From contig NZ_FMIR01000009.1 of the NCBI RefSeq assembly GCF_900095745.1, positions 62,001-126,000 on the forward strand: a stretch of DNA of 64,000 nt. Direction: 5' to 3'. The DNA is from Microbacterium oxydans (GTDB lineage Bacteria; Actinomycetota; Actinomycetes; Actinomycetales; Microbacteriaceae). Below the pieces are notes generated by a model. It saw only the letters and a program-made list of their open reading frames with translations. It searched no databases and was not told the DNA's origin. The position numbers were made by a program, and so were the translations under genes. This document shows, in pieces, positions 1-8,031 of the stretch (its first letter is position 1; every line of letters starts with the position of its first letter).

Positions 1-743
1 TCGGCGATGTCGCTGGATCGGGTGGTCATGTACTCGTCTGCCGTGAGGCCCGTGTCCTGACGCTGCTCGGCCTCGAAGGCGATGTCGGTCGCCAGGGACT
101 TGACGTGGCTGAAGACGATGACGCTGATGTACATCAGCGTCTCCATGCTCAGCCGGAGTGGAGCCAGAGCCCGCAGGCACCACTCGGTGTAGCGGAAACC
201 GTTGGGGACGAGCTGCGGCCGCGAGATCGACATCACCCCCGCGAGCCAGGGATGCCGTTGGAAGCTCGCCCACTGCAGTCGCGCCGACACCTCCAGATCG
301 GCGCGCCAGTCCGCTGACGGCTCGGGGAATGACTCCTCCCCGAGCACCGCGTCGATCATGAGCAGGATCAGTCCGTCTTTGCTCTCGACGTGCCGGTAGA
401 GGGACATGGTGGCGGTGCCGAGCTCGGCGGCTATCCGCCGCATCGAGATCGCCTCGATGCCTTCGGCGTCCGCCATCGCGATCGCGGTCGCGACAACGGT
501 CGCGGTCGTCAGCGAGGGGGTGGGCGTCGTCGTGGGGGAGGCGACGACGCTGCCGATGCCCGGTGTCGAGACGATCAGGCCCTGCTGCTGCAGGTGCGCA
601 AGGGCCTTGGTGGCGGTGGCGATCGCGACGCCCCAGTCGCGGGTGATCCCGCGCGCCGACGGCACCCGGTCGCCGGGGTGCAGTTCTCCGGAGGTGATCC
701 GGTCGGCGATCTCCGCCGCGATGGTCTGTGAAGTTGCTCGCAC
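1..743 (-). CDS. Dual-domain GntR/TetR transcriptional regulator (3' end beyond window)
   Basis: The reading frame opens at a GTG (741-743, complement) and runs off the left edge, so 247 residues are visible and the C-terminus is missing. Residues about 1-68 form a GntR winged helix, with the typical run LHPGDRVPSARGITRDWGV. After a Thr/Pro linker (about 69-80), residues about 85-125 form a TetR helix-turn-helix (MRRIAAELGTATMSLYRHV), followed by a TetR_C-like helical region. Two different DNA-binding domains in one chain is unusual, though GntR proteins with TetR-type C-termini occur in actinobacteria. It is divergent from the flavin monooxygenase across about 70 bp of inverted repeats, so it probably controls that gene and itself. 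The ligand is unknown. Confidence 0.85.
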   Translation of the reverse strand, partial: MRATSQTIAAEIADRITSGELHPGDRVPSARGITRDWGVAIATATKALAHLQQQGLIVSTPGIGSVVASPTTTPTPSLTTATVVATAIAMADAEGIEAISMRRIAAELGTATMSLYRHVESKDGLILLMIDAVLGEESFPEPSADWRADLEVSARLQWASFQRHPWLAGVMSISRPQLVPNGFRYTEWCLRALAPLRLSMETLMYISVIVFSHVKSLATDIAFEAEQRQDTGLTADEYMTTRSSDIA

Positions 744-744
744 C

Positions 745-799
745 GTACTAGTACACCACTCTTCTAACTAGAACACTTGTACAGCGTATATTCGCTGTA
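745..799. promoter_or_regulatory. Divergent operator region with three inverted repeats
   Basis: Three palindromes lie between the GntR/TetR regulator and the monooxygenase: GTACTAGTAC (745-754), TTCTAACTAGAA (762-773), and arms TACAGCG/CGCTGTA around a 6-bp centre (780-799). The half-site TACAGCGTA (780-788) recurs just inside the monooxygenase at 823-831. A -10 like TATTAT (798-803) lies 10 bases before the monooxygenase ATG, and TTGTAC (777-782) could be its -35, so the third palindrome would block that promoter. Which DNA-binding domain reads which site is inference. Confidence 0.6.
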
Positions 800-813
800 T
801 TATCGTGCTTCTC

Positions 814-2028
814 ATGAACGAATACAGCGTACTCATCTCCGGCGCCGGCATCGCAGGACCCGCCCTCGCCCACTGGCTCCACAGGCAGGGCATCCGCTCC
901 ACGATCGTCGAGCAGACGCCCGACGTCCGCCTCGGAGGGCAGGCCGTCGATCTCCGCGGACTCGGCGAGGTCGTCGCCGAGCGGATGGGCATCATGCCCC
1001 GCGTGCGCGAGCGCATCGTGCACGAGAAGGGGCTGCGCTACATCGACAGCGCGGGCCGCGAGCTCGCCACGATGCCTGCCGATCTCTTCGTCGGCGACGG
1101 CAGTCCCGTGACTGAGATCGAGATCATGAAGGGCGACCTGACGGAGATCCTCCTCGATCTCATCGACGACCACACCGAGGTCATCTACGGCGACCGGATC
1201 GAGTCGATGGTGGAGGGCCCGGGTGGCGTCGAGGTCACTTTCCGCAGCGGTCTGGTCCGCACCTTCGACGTCGTCGTCGGTGCCGACGGCATCCACTCCG
1301 GTGTGCGGGCGCTCGCCTTCGGTCCGGAGGTCGACTACGTCGTGCACCTCGGCGCGTACCTCGGCTACTGCACCGTGCCGGACGCCGGTCCGCTCGATGA
1401 CTGGTTCGACATGTACAGCGAGCCGGGGCGGATGCTTGCGCTGCGGCCCGAGCGCGGCGGTTCGGCGAAGGTGATGCTGGCGTTCGCCGCCACCGGCGCG
1501 GACGTGGATCGGCGCGACGTCGCCAGCCAGAAGCGGCTCCTGCGCGAGGTCTTCGATGGGATGGGCTGGCGGGCCGGAGAACTGCTCGCGGCGGCGGATG
1601 CCGATGCCGACTTCCATCTCGACACCGTCAGCCAGGTGCACATGGACAGCTGGACCCGAGGGCGCGTCGCCCTGCTCGGGGATGCCGGCTATTGCGGGTC
1701 GCCCCTCACGGGGATGGGCACGAGTCTCGCTCTCGTCGGCGCGTATGTCCTGGCGGGCGAGCTCGGACGTGCCGCGGGAGATCATGCCGCGGCGTTCGCC
1801 CGCTACGAGGAGATCATGCGGCCCTACGTCGCGACGGCCCACACACTGGCGCCCGGTGGCGTCGACGGCTTCCTTCCGCGCAGTCGATTCATGCTCCGGA
1901 TGCGGGTGCTCTCCGCGCGACTCATGCATCACTGGCCGATGCGTCAGATCGTCGCGCGAATGCTCGACAAGTCCGAAGCGATCGAGCTCCCGGACTACGC
2001 CTCGACCTCGGTCGCTGCGATGCCTTGA
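814..2028 (+). CDS. FAD-dependent aromatic-ring/TetX-like monooxygenase
   Basis: This 404-residue flavoprotein monooxygenase has the PHBH fold. It has an N-terminal FAD dinucleotide fold (GAGIAG at 10-15), the central GADG motif (about 156-159) used for FAD and NAD(P)H contacts, and the GD motif (289-290, LLGDAGYCGSP) that binds the FAD ribityl chain. It has no signal peptide. The family hydroxylates aromatic or polyketide substrates, and TetX members inactivate tetracyclines; the substrate here cannot be read from sequence. The ATG at 814 is chosen over the GTG at 805 because only it fits the protein start and a short leader after TATTAT (798-803). The divergent dual-domain regulator suggests substrate-induced expression. 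Confidence 0.85.
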   Translation: MNEYSVLISGAGIAGPALAHWLHRQGIRSTIVEQTPDVRLGGQAVDLRGLGEVVAERMGIMPRVRERIVHEKGLRYIDSAGRELATMPADLFVGDGSPVTEIEIMKGDLTEILLDLIDDHTEVIYGDRIESMVEGPGGVEVTFRSGLVRTFDVVVGADGIHSGVRALAFGPEVDYVVHLGAYLGYCTVPDAGPLDDWFDMYSEPGRMLALRPERGGSAKVMLAFAATGADVDRRDVASQKRLLREVFDGMGWRAGELLAAADADADFHLDTVSQVHMDSWTRGRVALLGDAGYCGSPLTGMGTSLALVGAYVLAGELGRAAGDHAAAFARYEEIMRPYVATAHTLAPGGVDGFLPRSRFMLRMRVLSARLMHHWPMRQIVARMLDKSEAIELPDYASTSVAAMP

Positions 2029-2053
2029 TCAACCTCGTCGCATCTGAGGGCGA

Positions 2054-2668
2054 TCAAGCTCGGGATTCGGCGATCGTGGCTTCGATCGGTGCCCAGCCGC
2101 TGTCGAGCAGCCGGAATCCCGCGTCCAGGGTGCCGAGAGGGTCGTCACTGTCGTTGACGAGCAGCTGCATCTGCAGCACGAACCGGGCGTAGACGCGGAT
2201 CTCGGCGATCGGCTCGGCGAGACCGAGTTCCTCGGCGATGGCGTCGGCCAGGGCGTCTTCGTGCCGGAGCCACATCTTCGCCGCGTAGTCGCGCAGTGCC
2301 GGTGTCTCGTTGAGGAAGCGCAGGAACACGCGGGTGACGTCGTTGCCGTGCTCGTCGACGTTCGCGCGGAGTTCGGCCGTATAGAACTCGTGGATCGCGC
2401 GGTTGATCGTGGTCCCCGTCTGCCGGTCTCGGACGGTGGAGACGAGGCGGTCGCGCTGCTCGTCGTCCTCGTCGAAGACGAGGGCCTCCTTCTGGGGGAA
2501 GTGCGCGAAGACGGTGGTCGGGGAGACGTCGGCGGCGTCGGCGACCTCGCGGATGCTCACGTTGTCGAAGCCGCGCTCGAGGAACATCATCGTCGCGACG
2601 TCGGAGATCGCCTTGCGGGTCGCGGCCTTCTTCCGTTCGCGGCGCCCGAGGGGCTCTGGGGTCGTCAT
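2054..2668 (-). CDS. TetR family transcriptional regulator
   Basis: This 204-residue TetR repressor has a helix-turn-helix at about 34-58 (IREVADAADVSPTTVFAHFPQK) preceded by a basic N-terminus, and a helical ligand-binding C-terminal domain. The ATG at 2668 is preferred to longer in-frame extensions: TAGGGT lies seven bases upstream of it, and the upstream codons would run through the promoter region of the pump gene. It is divergent from the MFS pump and convergent with the monooxygenase. It very likely represses the pump through the CCA-TGG sites between them. Confidence 0.9.
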   Translation of the reverse strand: MTTPEPLGRRERKKAATRKAISDVATMMFLERGFDNVSIREVADAADVSPTTVFAHFPQKEALVFDEDDEQRDRLVSTVRDRQTGTTINRAIHEFYTAELRANVDEHGNDVTRVFLRFLNETPALRDYAAKMWLRHEDALADAIAEELGLAEPIAEIRVYARFVLQMQLLVNDSDDPLGTLDAGFRLLDSGWAPIEATIAESRA

Positions 2669-2696
2669 GGTCCTCACCCTATCGTGAACCGACCAC

Positions 2697-2733
2697 AAAA
2701 CTGGCTTGACACCAAAACTGGTATCGCTACACT
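2697..2733 (+). promoter_or_regulatory. Promoter and probable TetR operator of the MFS pump
   Basis: TTGACA (2706-2711) and TACACT (2728-2733) are separated by 16 bp, and the pump ATG follows TACACT after six bases, so the mRNA is probably leaderless. AAAACTGG occurs twice (2697-2704 and 2714-2721), each time inside a CCA...TGG dyad. One copy lies just upstream of the -35 and the other in the spacer, which is a classic repressor placement. Confidence 0.7.
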
Positions 2734-2739
2734 TTCGGT

Positions 2740-4026
2740 ATGACTTCACCCAACACCCTCACGCGCCGGGAACAGAACCGCGCCTGGATCATGCTCATCG
2801 TGCTGACGATGCTCACCGTCATCGGGATGACGGTCGTCCTCCCCGTCCTTCCCTTCGTCGTGCTCCAGTACGTCTCCCACGAGAGCGACCTCGCCATCTG
2901 GGTGGGCGTGCTCGAGGCGGTCAACGGGCTCTGCGCCTTCCTGGCCGCGCCGTTCCTCGGTCGCCTCTCCGACCGGTTCGGCCGCCGACCCGTCATCGTC
3001 GTCGCCGCGTTCGGGGCCGCGTTCTCGATGGCGCTGTTCGGCATCGGCGGAGCGATCTGGGTCCTCGTCCTGGCCCGGGTCATCCAGGGCCTGACAGCCG
3101 GCGACCTCCCTGCCCTCTTCGCGTACCTCGCCGACATCACCCCACCCGAGCAGCGTGCCAAGCGCTTCGGCCTGCTCGGTGCGCTGTCCGGCATCGGGAC
3201 CATGATCGGCCCGGGGATCGGCGGTCTGCTCGCCGCCGTGAGCCTCCAACTCCCGGTCTTCCTCACTGCCGCGGTCGCCCTCACGATCGCGATCCTCAGT
3301 ATCTTCCTGCTCCCCGAGAGCCTGAAGCCCGGCAACCGCATCGCCACGATCAAGCTCCGTGACGTGCAGCCCTTCGCGGTGTTCAAAGAGGCGTTCGGAC
3401 GAAAGGAGCTGCGCGGGCTCATGATCGGCTTCGGCCTGCTCGCCCTGCCGTTCGGCTTCTTCGTGAACAACTTCAGCGTGCTGGCACTCGACTCGATTCA
3501 GTGGGGACCGACGCAGATCGGACTCCTGACCGCCGCGGTCGGCATCATCGACATCCTCATCCAGGGTGTGCTGCTCGGCATCCTGCTCCCGCGCATCGGG
3601 GAGCGCGGTGTGATCGTGAGCGGCATCATCGCGCAGATGATCGGCCTCGCGGCCCTCGCCATCGTGGCCTCGATCTTCGCTCAGCCGTGGGTGTTCATCG
3701 TCGGCGCGCTCATGCTCGCCGCCGGCCAGGGTGCCTCGCAGGCCGCGATGGACGGTGCCATGTCGAACGCCGTCGGTGACGATGAGCAGGGCTGGCTCGG
3801 CGGAGCGACGCAGTCGCTGAACGCGGCCATGGGCACGGCCGCGCCGCTCATCGCGGGCGCGCTCTACGCCCTGGTCAGCCCCGCCGCGCCGTACTGGCTG
3901 GGTGTCGCGATCATGATCGTCGCGGTGATCGTCGTCAGCCGCGCGCACATCGCGAACACCGCCAAGCGCCCGGTCGGCGATGCCTCAGGTGAGGCACCGG
4001 TCGAGCTGGCGGATGCGGTGGGTTGA
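2740..4026 (+). CDS. MFS (DHA1) drug efflux transporter, TetA-like
   Basis: This 428-residue, roughly 12-TM drug:proton antiporter has the signature motif A between TM2 and TM3 (GRLSDRFGRRPV, about 74-85), and motif C in TM5 (GTMIGPGIGG), diagnostic of DHA1 exporters such as tetracycline pumps. The start is fixed by the ATG six bases after a TACACT box. With the TetR gene it forms a normal regulated efflux pair, and it sits about 700 bp from a TetX-like monooxygenase. The substrate is unknown. Confidence 0.88.
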   Translation: MTSPNTLTRREQNRAWIMLIVLTMLTVIGMTVVLPVLPFVVLQYVSHESDLAIWVGVLEAVNGLCAFLAAPFLGRLSDRFGRRPVIVVAAFGAAFSMALFGIGGAIWVLVLARVIQGLTAGDLPALFAYLADITPPEQRAKRFGLLGALSGIGTMIGPGIGGLLAAVSLQLPVFLTAAVALTIAILSIFLLPESLKPGNRIATIKLRDVQPFAVFKEAFGRKELRGLMIGFGLLALPFGFFVNNFSVLALDSIQWGPTQIGLLTAAVGIIDILIQGVLLGILLPRIGERGVIVSGIIAQMIGLAALAIVASIFAQPWVFIVGALMLAAGQGASQAAMDGAMSNAVGDDEQGWLGGATQSLNAAMGTAAPLIAGALYALVSPAAPYWLGVAIMIVAVIVVSRAHIANTAKRPVGDASGEAPVELADAVG

Positions 4027-4070
4027 GGGGAGCAACCTCGCCGACGAGTTCGACTTGCGCGCGACCCTCG

Positions 4071-4919
4071 TCAGTCGGACTCCGGTGCGTTCTCCGGGGT
4101 GCCGGGGCGGGGGAGCCCGCGCAGTCGCGCGATCGATGCGAGCAGCTCCCCAGGGGAGGTGCCGAGGCTCCCGAGCGCCTCGGCGGCCGCCGCACTGAAC
4201 CCGCGGGTGTCGATCCGCAGGCGCGCGACGTTCGTCACGAGGCCCTTCTCGTTCGTGACCCAGTTGCCGGCCGAGGCGTGCCACGCATGCGCGGTGAGCA
4301 TCGTCGTCGTGGTTCCGCACAGCGACACGTAGGCGACGTCACCGGACTTCGCCCCCTTCAGGGCGGCGTTCAGCAGGAAGTCGACCTGCCAGAGGTTCGC
4401 GAGGAACGCGTCCCGCAGAGCCTCCGGGTAGGGGGTCACGCTGCGAGCCAGCCCGACCAGGATCCCGTCCGGATCCCGCAGCGGCACACTCGTCGCGACT
4501 TCGCCGGCATAGGCGACGTCGAGGAAGCCGAGCGGATGCCCCGGCTGGGTGTGGAAGGCGAACTCGCCTCTCGCGGCGCGAGCGCACTGCGCGGCCACCC
4601 GGTCCACGTCGCGGAGGATGAGGTCTACCGGCACTCCGTCGACGATGAGCCAGGCGCCGCCGTCGACCCATGGTCCCCAGCCGCCCCGTTCGGCGATCTC
4701 GACAGGCGCACCCGTCCAGCTGCTCGCCACACGCCCCAGGCCCGCGCGGTCGACGTCCGCGTCGACGTAGAGACCCAGATCGATGTCGGAGTCCGGGCGG
4801 TGCGTGCCCCGAGCCCGGCTGCCTCCGAGTGCGACCGCCCGCACGCCGTGCACGGTGGTGAGTTCGTCGGCCATGGAGCGGAGGCGGTCTTCATCGAGCA
4901 CGACACCGATCGTACTCAC
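4071..4919 (-). CDS. Nucleotidyltransferase-domain protein (Pol beta/aminoglycoside NT fold)
   Basis: This 282-residue protein has the minimal nucleotidyltransferase signature GGS (32-34) followed by DSDIDLG, giving metal ligands D45 and D47, with a probable third acidic residue at D99 (PVDLIL). The helical C-terminal half resembles the substrate domain of aminoglycoside or nucleotide-modifying transferases, but the acceptor cannot be named. A GTG at 4901 (residue 7) lies seven bases after TACGAT and could be the true leaderless start; the longer GTG start is given. It is convergent with the MFS pump and downstream of a 27-bp-spaced direct repeat. Confidence 0.75.
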   Translation of the reverse strand: MSTIGVVLDEDRLRSMADELTTVHGVRAVALGGSRARGTHRPDSDIDLGLYVDADVDRAGLGRVASSWTGAPVEIAERGGWGPWVDGGAWLIVDGVPVDLILRDVDRVAAQCARAARGEFAFHTQPGHPLGFLDVAYAGEVATSVPLRDPDGILVGLARSVTPYPEALRDAFLANLWQVDFLLNAALKGAKSGDVAYVSLCGTTTTMLTAHAWHASAGNWVTNEKGLVTNVARLRIDTRGFSAAAAEALGSLGTSPGELLASIARLRGLPRPGTPENAPESD

Positions 4920-4945
4920 GCCGCGGCCGCCGGGTGCGGGGCGGG

Positions 4946-4985
4946 TGTTATCCGGAAATCCGCATAGCGTTGTGTTATCCGGAAA
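4946..4985. repeat. Direct repeat TGTTATCCGGAAA x2
   Basis: The 13-mer TGTTATCCGGAAA occurs at 4946-4958 and 4973-4985, spaced 27 bp. It lies between the start of the nucleotidyltransferase gene and the stop of the DUF2156 gene, in a stretch more AT-rich than its surroundings. It may be tandem regulator sites upstream of the nucleotidyltransferase; no regulator is evident. Confidence 0.5.
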
Positions 4986-4994
4986 ACGTAATAG

Positions 4995-7073
4995 TCAGTC
5001 TTTGCCACCGCCGCGCACGAGTTCGAGTCCGGCCCCGGCGAACTGCCGCAACGTGGCGTCGGGGAGGAATGCCCGCGTGAGCGCGCCGCCGATGCGGGTG
5101 AGGTCGCTCTCGTCGCGGAACAGGAGATACATGGTCTCGTAGCGCGGATGGAACTTCTGCTTGAAGCGGTGCAGCGACCCGAAGCCGTAGACCGGTTCCA
5201 GAGCGTCCGCCAGCCGGTCGCTGAGTGCGGCGATCACTCCCGCATCCGGCGGATAGTCGTGGGCGAGCGGTGCGCCGGAGAGCGACATGACCTGCGCGCC
5301 CTCTTCCGAGAACTGCTTCGCGGAAGACCCGATGAGGTACTCCATCACCGGGCCGAACCCGCCGTCGCGGCGGCGCATCAGATCGAGCGTCCACCCGCGC
5401 ACCGCGCCGTCGCCGCCGTACACGGGGAGCCACGAGAGGAAGCCGTCGATGTCGCCGTTGGGTGCGACGGCCAGCGCGAGTCGCACCTCCGGGTCCTCCG
5501 CCTCATCGAGCGTGCCGAGGGTGAAGCGCATCTCCGGCAGATCCTTGTCGCCGACCCAGGCTTCGGAGATCGCCCGCAGCTGCTGCTGCACACCCCAGGA
5601 CTCGGCCTTCAGGTGCGTCATCCGGAAGGTCATGTCGTCCCGGCCGGCCCTGTTGAGCGAGGTGCGCACCGAGTTCCACCGCTTGCCCGTGAACTCCAGC
5701 CCCGGCAGGTCGACGATCGTGTCGTCGGCCACGACGATGCTGCGCCAGGTCGAGGGCACCGCGGCGCGGGTGGCCTCATCGGCGCTGAAGAAGCACGGCA
5801 CCAGACCCGCCTGCTCAGCAGTGCGGATGAACCCCGTCACGGCCTCGCCGCGAGCGTCCGCCGGCCCGATCGGGTCGGCGAGCGCCAGAGCCACGCCGTT
5901 GCGGCGCTGGTACGCGACGATGCCGCCGGTCACGCGGGCGTAGCTGTTGCCGTCCCAGGTCGTCATCCACGACAGGGTGCCTCCGCCATGCGTGCGCAGT
6001 TCCTTCTTCATGTCATCCGCCGTGGGGGAGGGCTGGATGCCGAGCTTCGACTTGCGCTTCGCCCCGAACGCCCGGCGCACCCAGATGAGGTAGACGAGCA
6101 TGACCAGCCAGAGGAATCCGTTCGCCAGGGAGAGCTCGGTCTCGCCGTCCCAGCGGAAGTCGACCTGGGCCTGGCTGAAGACGGTGATGAGCGTGAGCAC
6201 GAGCGCCGCGACCAGGACGTTGAAGAGGCCGAGCAGCAGTGCGAGCACCCAGGTCCAGCGGCGGCCGCGGCGCAGACCGTTCACGAGCACCAGGATCACG
6301 ACGACGTCGATCGCGAGGTCGATGAAGCCGCCGGATGCGGGCTCGGTGGGACCGAACGGGCCGTCGGTGGGCAGGAGGGTGGTGATGATCTCGACCGCGC
6401 CGAGCACCAGGATGGCGATCACCGCGATCAGTCGCTGCTCACGGACGGTCGTGTGCCGCACGCGCAGTGAACGGTCGACCGCGAGGATCAGCAGCACGGC
6501 GAGCAGGTGCTCGAGATCGGCGATCTTGCCCCAGAACAGCATCGCGATGAACACGAACCCGAGCAGGATGAGCCAGCCGCGCACCCGCCACGGCGGGCGG
6601 AAGAGGCCGACGGCTGCGGCGATGCAGGCCATGGTTCCCCCGGATGCTCCGACGTCGAGCGCCTGCGCCTGGGTCGTGGCCCACTCCCAGGGGAACTGCG
6701 AGAGCAGGAGGAGCAGCAGCGCGGTGGCGAAGATCGCGAACAGCTGACCGATCCAGTAGTACGCGAGTGCGACCCGCGATCCGCGGCGGAACTCCAGGTA
6801 CGCCATGCCCCAGAACCCGGCGATCGTGAACACGTAGACCCACGGCTGGTTCACGAAGAACGTGCCGGTCACAGGGGTCCACCACTTGCCGTCGACGAGA
6901 TTCGGCAGGCCGTAGGCCACGGTCTGGAACAGCTTCGTGTCCTCGAACGGCGCCCAGAGCCCATTCCAGACGAGCCCGACGATGAGGATCAGCAGCACCA
7001 TGATCAGCGTCGCCGGGATGCGGCGGACGACGGCGATGGCCGGGTGGGGCGTGGGAGAGCGCTCCTCAGTCAT
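4995..7073 (-). CDS. Rhomboid-like/DUF2156 fusion, MprF-type aminoacyl-phospholipid synthase candidate
   Basis: This is a 692-residue polytopic membrane protein. Residues about 20-200 look rhomboid-like: GASGG with a candidate nucleophile S144 and H189 in ADLEHLLA, spaced as in the rhomboid Ser/His dyad, although the usual His/Asn of the second helix are absent. More TM helices follow to about residue 370. The soluble C-terminal domain (about 400-690) is a DUF2156 acyltransferase fold as in the catalytic half of MprF/LysX, with typical runs such as GFLSWLPVY and RFKQKFHPRYE. MprF enzymes transfer an amino acid from tRNA to phosphatidylglycerol; here the flippase part is replaced by a rhomboid-like module. 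The start at 7073 is set by TACGCT six bases upstream. Confidence 0.75.
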   Translation of the reverse strand: MTEERSPTPHPAIAVVRRIPATLIMVLLILIVGLVWNGLWAPFEDTKLFQTVAYGLPNLVDGKWWTPVTGTFFVNQPWVYVFTIAGFWGMAYLEFRRGSRVALAYYWIGQLFAIFATALLLLLLSQFPWEWATTQAQALDVGASGGTMACIAAAVGLFRPPWRVRGWLILLGFVFIAMLFWGKIADLEHLLAVLLILAVDRSLRVRHTTVREQRLIAVIAILVLGAVEIITTLLPTDGPFGPTEPASGGFIDLAIDVVVILVLVNGLRRGRRWTWVLALLLGLFNVLVAALVLTLITVFSQAQVDFRWDGETELSLANGFLWLVMLVYLIWVRRAFGAKRKSKLGIQPSPTADDMKKELRTHGGGTLSWMTTWDGNSYARVTGGIVAYQRRNGVALALADPIGPADARGEAVTGFIRTAEQAGLVPCFFSADEATRAAVPSTWRSIVVADDTIVDLPGLEFTGKRWNSVRTSLNRAGRDDMTFRMTHLKAESWGVQQQLRAISEAWVGDKDLPEMRFTLGTLDEAEDPEVRLALAVAPNGDIDGFLSWLPVYGGDGAVRGWTLDLMRRRDGGFGPVMEYLIGSSAKQFSEEGAQVMSLSGAPLAHDYPPDAGVIAALSDRLADALEPVYGFGSLHRFKQKFHPRYETMYLLFRDESDLTRIGGALTRAFLPDATLRQFAGAGLELVRGGGKD

Positions 7074-7079
7074 GCGCTC

Positions 7080-7085
7080 AGCGTA
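7080..7085 (-). promoter_or_regulatory. -10 box of leaderless DUF2156 gene
   Basis: TACGCT (complement) ends six bases before the ATG at 7073. This is the same spacing as at a dozen other starts in the window, and it decides against the 49-codon-longer reading frame. Confidence 0.55.
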
Positions 7086-7117
7086 GCGATGGCGCTCACC
7101 TACCGGGAGTGCGCCGG

Positions 7118-7924
7118 CTACTCGCCGCGCAGCACTCGGCGCAGGTCCGCGATCTCCTCGTCGGTCATGCCGCCGCTGCGCAGATAGCCCGAGACGTCGC
7201 CGTGGTTCGCGTCGATCCACTCCAGGGCCGCCTCGATCGCCGAGGCGGGAGACTCTGTCGCGAGCGTCTTCAGGCTCGGCGTGAGAGGCACACCGAGGGA
7301 GGTGATGAGCGCGGTGAGCGCCTCGGCGAAACCGAGCGCGAGGTTCTTCTCCGTCTGCGTGTAGTCCTCGACGATCGCCTCGCGCGGCACCCCGGCGACC
7401 GACAGCAGGACGGCCGCGGCGAGCCCTGTGCGATCCTTGCCTGCGGTGCAGTGGAACAGCACTCCGGGGCGGTCGGTGCGCGACGCGGCGAGCACGGTGC
7501 GCGCGACGGTCGCGAACTGCGCGGCGCTCGCCTCCAGGATGGCCACGTACAGCCCCTCCAGCGTCGGCACCTGCTTGAGCACGTCGGCGACCTGCGTGAC
7601 CGACAGGCTCGCGCCACCCGCTGCGGGAAGCAGCCGCTTCACCATCTCGTCCATGGCGCCGCCCTGCATCGGCAGGGGCAGCAGGGTCACGCTGCCGTCC
7701 TCGGGAAGCCGGTCCGCCGCGCGGGACCGCTCGCCGTCGGTGCGCAGGTCGATCACGGTCCCGATGCGGAGGTCGACGAGTTCCTGCAGCCCCTCGTCGG
7801 TGAGCCCTGCGAGGGCGTCGGAGCGGAAGAGGAGACCGGAGGCGAGCGTTCCGCCGCCGGTGAGCGGGAGCCCGGTGAGCTCTCGAGCGTTGTGCGTCCC
7901 CTGCAGAATCGACGTCAGTTCCAT
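7118..7924 (-). CDS. Tyrosine-protein phosphatase (PTP/Y_phosphatase3 type)
   Basis: This 268-residue protein has the CX5R signature HCTAGKDRTG (158-167), with C159 as the nucleophile and R165 in the P-loop, plus the family's N-terminal pattern NARELTGLP and the RSDAL and VIDLRTDGE segments. Homologues include the mycobacterial PtpB-like phosphatases acting on phosphotyrosine or phosphoinositides. The long upstream extension of the reading frame overlaps the next gene and is rejected. The ATG at 7924 is followed by a standard family N-terminus. Confidence 0.88.
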   Translation of the reverse strand: MELTSILQGTHNARELTGLPLTGGGTLASGLLFRSDALAGLTDEGLQELVDLRIGTVIDLRTDGERSRAADRLPEDGSVTLLPLPMQGGAMDEMVKRLLPAAGGASLSVTQVADVLKQVPTLEGLYVAILEASAAQFATVARTVLAASRTDRPGVLFHCTAGKDRTGLAAAVLLSVAGVPREAIVEDYTQTEKNLALGFAEALTALITSLGVPLTPSLKTLATESPASAIEAALEWIDANHGDVSGYLRSGGMTDEEIADLRRVLRGE

Positions 7925-8031
7925 GGTCGTCCGGGCCCTCTCCCTGATCTTGATCTCAGCGTATCGGGACCGCAGGACGACGGGACCGTCCGCGCCGGAT
8001 GCTGTGGGGCGGACGATCCCGTCACCGAGAC

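Noticed and set aside
748-1932. 394-codon open frame antisense to the monooxygenase
   Set aside because: GC-rich third positions create long antisense frames. The plus-strand protein has clear FAD motifs, while this one is His/Asp/Arg-rich with no family pattern.
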